DNA from: Rhizobium sp. Leaf306 | Lineage (GTDB): Bacteria; Pseudomonadota; Alphaproteobacteria; Rhizobiales; Rhizobiaceae | Direction of reading: 5' to 3' | NCBI RefSeq assembly: GCF_001423425.1 | Contig: NZ_LMNX01000002.1 | Location: 62,001-126,000 of the forward strand | DNA length: 64,000 nucleotides | Translations under genes and position numbers: made by a program | Notes under the pieces: model-generated | Databases searched by the model: none | Told to the model about the DNA's origin: nothing | The model's input: the letters and a program-made list of their open reading frames with translations, nothing else | Shown: piece after piece, positions 59,590-64,000 of the stretch | Layout: each line of letters opens with the position of its first letter | How positions within the stretch are numbered: position 1 is the first letter of the stretch

Positions 59590-60761
59590 TTACCGGCTTC
59601 ATTCTGCGTGCACTCGAAGGCAAGATCGTCGTTGCCATCGCCATCCTGCTCGGCGTCGCCATTCTCGTCCCGGCGCTCAATCTCCTGACCTCGCCAGACA
59701 GCGCGTTCCACATCCCGACCTATGCGATGGCGCTGATGGGCAAGTATCTCTGCTACGCGCTTCTGGCGCTGGCACTCGATCTGGTCTGGGGCTATTGCGG
59801 CATCCTCTCGCTCGGCCACGGCGCGTTCTTTGCGCTCGGCGGCTATGCGATGGGCATGTATCTGATGCGCCAGATCGGCTCGCGCGGCACCTACGGCAAT
59901 CCGCTGCTGCCCGATTTCATGGTCTTCCTCAACTGGAAGGAACTGCCGTGGTTCTGGTACGGGTTCGATCACTTCGCCTTTGCGATGCTGATGGTTCTGG
60001 TCGTGCCCGGCCTGCTGGCCTTCGTCTTCGGCTGGTTCGCCTTCCGGAGCCGCGTCAACGGCGTCTACCTGTCGATCATCACCCAGGCGATGACCTATGC
60101 GCTGCTGCTCGCCTTCTTCCGCAACGACATGGGTTTCGGCGGCAATAACGGCCTGACCGATTTCAAGGAAATCCTCGGCTTCAACGTGCAGGCCGGCGGC
60201 ACCCGTGCAGCGCTGTTTGCGATGTCGGCGATCATGCTGGCTCTCTGCCTTCTGGTCGCCTCGGCCATCACCCGCTCGAAATTCGGCAAGGTGCTGGTTG
60301 GCGTGCGCGATGCGGAAAGCCGGGTTCGCTTCCTCGGCTTCCGGGTGGAGAATATCAAGCTCTTCACCTTCGTCGTTTCGGCCATGTTTGCCGGCATTGC
60401 CGGTGCGCTGTTCGTGCCGCAGGTCGGCATCATCAATCCAGGCGAATTTGCCCCCGCCAACTCGATCGAAGTCGTCGTCTGGACGGCGGTCGGCGGGCGC
60501 GGCACGCTGATCGGCCCGATCATCGGCGCCATCCTCGTCAATGCCGGGAAAAGCTATTTCACCGGCGCCTTCCCGGAAATCTGGCTGTTTGCGCTGGGCG
60601 GCCTGTTCATTGCCGTCACGCTGTTCCTGCCGCGGGGCATCGTCGGCACCATCCAGCACGGCTTTGCTGGCCGCAAGGCGCTGAAGGCAGCGGTCGAGGC
60701 GGAAAAGGGCAGGGATGCCGGGGCGGTCCCGGTTGCGCGACAGGTTCAGGCAGCGGAGTGA
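59586..60761 (+). CDS. urtC: Urea ABC transporter permease UrtC
   Basis: The 391-residue LivM-like permease has about 10 transmembrane helices with LLALALDLVWGYCGILSLGH, GAFFALGGYAMGMY and VVWTAVGGRGTLIGPIIGAI. It pairs with UrtB to form the urea channel. Its ATG overlaps the urtB stop, and urtD starts 4 nt after its stop, so the genes are one translational chain. Confidence 0.95.
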   Translation: MITGFILRALEGKIVVAIAILLGVAILVPALNLLTSPDSAFHIPTYAMALMGKYLCYALLALALDLVWGYCGILSLGHGAFFALGGYAMGMYLMRQIGSRGTYGNPLLPDFMVFLNWKELPWFWYGFDHFAFAMLMVLVVPGLLAFVFGWFAFRSRVNGVYLSIITQAMTYALLLAFFRNDMGFGGNNGLTDFKEILGFNVQAGGTRAALFAMSAIMLALCLLVASAITRSKFGKVLVGVRDAESRVRFLGFRVENIKLFTFVVSAMFAGIAGALFVPQVGIINPGEFAPANSIEVVVWTAVGGRGTLIGPIIGAILVNAGKSYFTGAFPEIWLFALGGLFIAVTLFLPRGIVGTIQHGFAGRKALKAAVEAEKGRDAGAVPVARQVQAAE

Positions 60762-60765
60762 GACG

Positions 60766-61527
60766 ATGAACACGATTGCCGAAACACGCACGAAAAGCCT
60801 GCTCTATCTCGAAGACGTCTCCGTCTCCTTCGACGGGTTCAAGGCGATCAATTCGCTGTCGCTCGTGGTCGAACCGGGAGAGCTTCGCGCCATCATCGGC
60901 CCGAACGGTGCCGGCAAGACGACGATGATGGACATCATCACGGGCAAGACGCGTCCCGACACCGGCCGGGTGATCTTCGAGGACACGATCGACCTCACCA
61001 AGAAGGACGAGGCCGATATCGCCCAGCTCGGCATCGGCCGCAAATTCCAGAAGCCGACCGTGTTCGAAAGCCACACCGTGTGGGATAATCTCGAACTGGC
61101 GCTCAACCGGTCGCGCAGCGTGTTCGGCACGCTGTTCTATACGCTGTCTGCAGACGACAAGGCGCGCATCGAGGAAATCCTCGAGACGATCCGCATGTCC
61201 CACCGCAAAAACGAATATGCCGCCAATCTTTCGCACGGCCAGAAACAGTGGCTCGAGATCGGCATGCTGCTCGCGCAGGAACCGAAACTGCTTCTTGTCG
61301 ACGAGCCGGTCGCCGGCATGACGGATGCCGAGACATCCGAGACCGCATTGCTGCTGAAGGAAATCGCCAAGACCCGCTCGGTCGTGGTGGTGGAACACGA
61401 CATGGGCTTCATCCGTGATCTCGGCGTCAAGGTGACGTGTCTCGCGGAAGGGTCGGTGCTGGCCGAAGGGTCGATCGATTTCGTGTCGAACGATCCGAAG
61501 GTGATCGAGAATTATCTGGGGCGGTGA
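60766..61527 (+). CDS. urtD: Urea ABC transporter ATPase UrtD
   Basis: The 253-residue ATPase has Walker A GPNGAGKTT near residue 45, the Q-loop in IGRKFQKPTVF, signature LSHGQKQWLEIGMLL (the UrtD-type His in place of the second Gly), Walker B LLLVDEPVAGMTD, and the H-loop VEHDMGFIR. It powers urea uptake with UrtE. It starts 4 nt after urtC; an upstream in-frame start would overlap urtC by about 50 nt and lacks a site. A palindromic element follows 6 nt after the stop. Confidence 0.95.
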   Translation: MNTIAETRTKSLLYLEDVSVSFDGFKAINSLSLVVEPGELRAIIGPNGAGKTTMMDIITGKTRPDTGRVIFEDTIDLTKKDEADIAQLGIGRKFQKPTVFESHTVWDNLELALNRSRSVFGTLFYTLSADDKARIEEILETIRMSHRKNEYAANLSHGQKQWLEIGMLLAQEPKLLLVDEPVAGMTDAETSETALLLKEIAKTRSVVVVEHDMGFIRDLGVKVTCLAEGSVLAEGSIDFVSNDPKVIENYLGR

Positions 61528-61533
61528 GGGATT

Positions 61534-61649
61534 ACCCTCCCCTTGAGGGGGAGGGTCGGCGCAAAGCGCCGGGGTGGGGTGATCTTTGGGATCCCGGCGG
61601 TCACCCCCACCCGCAGCTTCGCTGCGACCTCCCCCCTCAAGGGGGAGGT
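61534..61649. repeat. 116-bp palindromic element between urtD and urtE
   Basis: ACCCTCCCCTTGAGGGGGAG at the left and CTCCCCCCTCAAGGGGGAGG at the right are each nearly self-complementary and together form an inverted repeat, with GGGGTGGGGTGA facing TCACCCCCACCC in the middle. CCTCCCC-TTGA-GGGGGAGG elements of this kind are scattered in many Rhizobiales intergenic regions. It may fold in the mRNA and influence urtD/urtE levels. Confidence 0.78.
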
Positions 61650-61711
61650 GAAAGGGTGCCGCAAGCTTGTCGATACTCCAGCGGCCGACACAACGAGAAA
61701 AGAGACCGACC

Positions 61712-62407
61712 ATGCTGACAGTCGAAAACGTCAATCTCCATTACGGTGCGGCACAGGCCCTGCGCGGCGTGTCGATCAAGGCGGATATGGGCAAGATCAC
61801 CTGCGTGCTTGGTCGTAACGGCGTCGGCAAGTCGTCGCTGTTGCGCGCCGTCACCGGGCAGCATCCGGTGTCAGCCGGTACGATCAGCTTCCAGGGCGAG
61901 ACGTTGAACGGATTGGCGCCCTATCACCGTGCCAAGCACGGCATCGGCTATGTGCCGCAGGGGCGCGAGATCTTTCCGCTGCTGACCGTTCAGGAAAACC
62001 TGCAAAGCGGGTACGCACCGCTGGAGCGCAAGGACAAGTTTATCCCGGATGACATCTTCGCGCTGTTCCCGGTGCTCAAATCCATGCTGGGGCGCCGCGG
62101 CGGTGATTTGTCCGGCGGCCAGCAGCAGCAGCTGGCGATCGGCCGGGCCATGGTCACGCGGCCGAAGATCCTGGTGCTGGACGAGCCGACCGAAGGCATC
62201 CAGCCGTCGATCATCAAGGATATCGGCCGGGCCATCCGCTACCTGCGCGACAGTACCGGCATGGCAATCCTGCTGGTCGAACAGTATCTCGACTTCTGCC
62301 GGGAGCTGGCAGATCATGTCTATATTATGGATCGTGGCGAGATCGTGCACGAAGGCGCCGCTGAGACGCTGGATACGGCAGAAGCAAGGCGGCACCTCAC
62401 TGTTTAG
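61712..62407 (+). CDS. urtE: Urea ABC transporter ATPase UrtE
   Basis: The ATG at 61712 gives 231 aa starting MLTVENVNLHYGAAQALRGV. Motifs: Walker A GRNGVGKSS (about residues 34-42), the LivF-like GYVPQGREIFPLLTVQENLQ, signature LSGGQQQQLAIGRAMV, Walker B LVLDEPTEGIQP and H-loop VEQYLDFCR. It pairs with UrtD. The ribosome binding site (AAGAGA) is weaker than for the other urt genes. The esterase gene follows after 130 nt. Confidence 0.95.
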   Translation: MLTVENVNLHYGAAQALRGVSIKADMGKITCVLGRNGVGKSSLLRAVTGQHPVSAGTISFQGETLNGLAPYHRAKHGIGYVPQGREIFPLLTVQENLQSGYAPLERKDKFIPDDIFALFPVLKSMLGRRGGDLSGGQQQQLAIGRAMVTRPKILVLDEPTEGIQPSIIKDIGRAIRYLRDSTGMAILLVEQYLDFCRELADHVYIMDRGEIVHEGAAETLDTAEARRHLTV

Positions 62408-62537
62408 GGGTGAATGTTTGCATGGCTTCTATTCGTTAACGCGGTTTCAAAGCCTGGGCCTGTGTGCTAGATGAACAGCAGATGAACGCATCTTCCGAAC
62501 ATCGTAGATAACCCCCGCACCCCATGATGAGGCGCTG

Positions 62538-63764
62538 ATGGTCTTTGAACGCATTGTTGGTTCTCGTTCCCGCTCCGCCCTTCGCGCCACCGCGACCGGA
62601 GCGTTTTTCTTGGCCGCAGGTGCCGCTTTTGCCGGCTGTGGCCAGCCTATGACGCCGGGTCTCCACCCGGTCACCATCGAGACCGACGGTATCGAACGCC
62701 AGGCCGTCTACTTCGTGCCGTCCTCCTATACAGGCAAGGACAAACTGCCCGTCGTGTTCGATTTTCACGGCAGCAACTCCAATCCGGTCGGCCAGTTGAA
62801 GCGCTCTTCCTGGGACAAGGTTGCCGAAAAGAACGGGTTTATCGCCGTGGCGCTGCAAGGCAGCCTGTCCGGCAAGGCGCCGGGCACCTATGGCTGGAAC
62901 GTTCCGCATGTGCAGGTGAGCCAGGCTATTCTTCCCAATGGCGCCCAGGGCGGCCAGGACGAGATAGCCTTTATCGAGGATGCCGTCGAAGAGGTGAAGG
63001 ATGAACTTTGCGTCGATCCGAACCGCATCTTTGCCTCGGGTTATTCCGGTGGCGGCCGCATGCTGTCAGCCTATGTCTGCTCCGGTCAAGACGATTTCGT
63101 CGCGGCCGGTTTCGTCAATTCGCTGCGCGCCGGTCGTCCCGTCGAGACCGATGGCAAGTGGGGCCCGGACGCGGCCAACTGCAATCCGGCCAAGCCGATC
63201 TCGATCGTGGCCTTTGCGGGCGAAAAAGATGCCCAGAACCCCTATGCCGGCGGCGGCAGCGCCTATTGGCAGTATGGTTTCAAGACCGCGATCAAGCGCT
63301 GGACCGATCTCGACGGCTGCAAGGGCAACGGTAACGCAAAGACTGTCGAAGGCGTGACCTACACGATGTACGGCACCTGCACCAACGGCGCCCGCATCGC
63401 GACCTACGTGTTTGAAAAGGGCACGCATGACTGGCCGAAGCCTTCAGAAGCCCGGGAAGCGGTGATGGCTGCCGCCAAGGATGGCGTTGCCGGTGTCACC
63501 AAGGTTTCGAGCGTCGTGCCGGCCAAGCCTGCCTTCGACGCCAATGTCGACCCGGCTTTCCGCATGTGGGATTTCTTCTCGAAGGCCGACACGACGGATA
63601 TGGTCGCCACCGCGGCACCGGCGAAATCCTCTAGCGGATCGAAGTCTGGCACGACTGTTGCGTCTGACTGCTCGACACAGATCAACATGCAGGACACGAC
63701 GTGCAGCAGCATTCAGCCGACGACACCCCGCCGCAGCGGGCAAGGGGTTCGGGACGCCTTGTAA
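62538..63764 (+). CDS. Exported PHB-depolymerase-type esterase (LpqC/CE1-like)
   Basis: The ATG follows GAGGCGCTG. The 408-residue product has an N-terminal signal ([20 protein letters not shown], possibly a lipoprotein), [20 protein letters not shown] for the oxyanion region, the nucleophile elbow [11 protein letters not shown], an acid in [17 protein letters not shown] and the catalytic His in EKGTHDWP. It is of the polyhydroxybutyrate depolymerase/feruloyl esterase class and acts in the periplasm or outside. The last 60 residues are a Ser/Thr-rich tail whose end overlaps ureD by 64 nt. The substrate is unknown. Confidence 0.82.
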   Translation: MVFERIVGSRSRSALRATATGAFFLAAGAAFAGCGQPMTPGLHPVTIETDGIERQAVYFVPSSYTGKDKLPVVFDFHGSNSNPVGQLKRSSWDKVAEKNGFIAVALQGSLSGKAPGTYGWNVPHVQVSQAILPNGAQGGQDEIAFIEDAVEEVKDELCVDPNRIFASGYSGGGRMLSAYVCSGQDDFVAAGFVNSLRAGRPVETDGKWGPDAANCNPAKPISIVAFAGEKDAQNPYAGGGSAYWQYGFKTAIKRWTDLDGCKGNGNAKTVEGVTYTMYGTCTNGARIATYVFEKGTHDWPKPSEAREAVMAAAKDGVAGVTKVSSVVPAKPAFDANVDPAFRMWDFFSKADTTDMVATAAPAKSSSGSKSGTTVASDCSTQINMQDTTCSSIQPTTPRRSGQGVRDAL

Positions 63765-64000
63765 CGAAGGCGTTTGCCGGGCGCACACGGCTTGACCAGT
63801 TCTTCCAGGAGGGCTGCGCAAAAATACGCCTTCCGGAAACCTTTTCGCCTGAAATGGAGGCGATTCTCATCAACACGTCAGGGGGACTGACGGGCGGCGA
63901 CGTGATCGATTGGTCCGTCGCCGCATCCGCTTCCACCCGCCTCTCGGTCACCACGCAGGCCAACGAGAAAATCTACAAGGCGGCCGCAGACACCGCTTCC
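63701..64000 (+). CDS. ureD: Urease accessory protein UreD, N-terminal part
   Basis: A frame opening at GTG 63701 (AGGA about 7 nt upstream) stays open to the window edge, 100 codons. From residue 23 it reads [20 protein letters not shown], then [15 protein letters not shown] and [17 protein letters not shown], which are clear UreD (UreH) signatures. UreD forms the platform on which UreF and UreG load nickel into urease. Placement right after urtABCDE predicts ureABC and further accessory genes to the right. The start overlaps the esterase gene by 64 nt; a start inside the conserved part is impossible. Confidence 0.9.
   Translation, partial: MQQHSADDTPPQRARGSGRLVTKAFAGRTRLDQFFQEGCAKIRLPETFSPEMEAILINTSGGLTGGDVIDWSVAASASTRLSVTTQANEKIYKAAADTAS

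Overview
The window looks like a chromosome segment of an alphaproteobacterium of the order Hyphomicrobiales, most likely family Rhizobiaceae (Rhizobium/Agrobacterium/Ensifer relatives). The evidence is the gene set: chpT, ctrA and sciP of the alphaproteobacterial cell-cycle circuit, eipA (DUF1134), hmuTUV with an IsdG-type haem monooxygenase, soxBDAG, a bra-type liv operon containing a DUF6867 gene, urtABCDE running into ureD, and rpoH a few kb after purA. GC-rich codon use and GANTC (CcrM) sites before ctrA agree. I found no tRNA, rRNA, CRISPR array, transposase or integrase, so this reads as core chromosome.

Layout. 1-1.8 kb: small membrane, lipoprotein and unknown genes. 1.9-5.7 kb: divergent haem block, with hmuQ-like and hutX leftward and hmuTUV rightward. 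5.7-17.2 kb: housekeeping and stress genes (ybaN, galE, VOC protein, ung, mhqO/mhqD-like pair, PhyH dioxygenase, ridA, L,D-transpeptidase, lytic transglycosylase, a degenerate transglutaminase-like protein, EamA exporter, purA). 17.3-24.5 kb: a large Pro/Glu-rich membrane protein, rpoH, rluD, a small membrane protein, a TrmH-type methyltransferase and a coiled-coil membrane protein. 24.6-29.5 kb: cell-cycle island (eipA, chpT, a receiver protein with non-canonical residues, ctrA, fliJ-like, pqiA-like, sciP), followed by a DUF2793 phage/GTA-type protein. 31-39.5 kb: methylated-glycine catabolism (soxBDAG and a dimethylglycine/sarcosine dehydrogenase), interrupted by an orphan higA with a perfect palindromic operator. 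39.8-45.3 kb: livHMGF-DUF6867-livJ.

45.4-51.1 kb: a leftward block with an NCS1-permease-like hybrid histidine kinase translationally coupled to a LuxR-type response regulator, then a membrane alpha/beta hydrolase. 51.2-52.9 kb: GH13 glucosidase. 53.2-56.2 kb: PepSY-type two-component operon with a secreted repeat protein upstream. 56.4 kb to the right edge: urtABCDE, an esterase, and the start of ureD, so a urease operon probably continues to the right.

How the genes fit together. The haem block imports haem and opens the ring for iron. Sox, dimethylglycine dehydrogenase and Liv genes supply carbon and nitrogen from betaine-derived methylglycines and amino acids. Urt brings in urea for the adjacent urease. 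ChpT passes phosphate from CckA (not in this window) to CtrA, and SciP restrains CtrA. CtrA-like sites occur beside chpT/eipA, ctrA and sciP, and one perfect TTAA-N7-TTAA lies before urtA. The least explained parts are the transporter-fused kinase with its cysteine cluster, the secreted repeat protein, the DUF2793 protein beside sciP, and two palindromic elements inside the urt operon.
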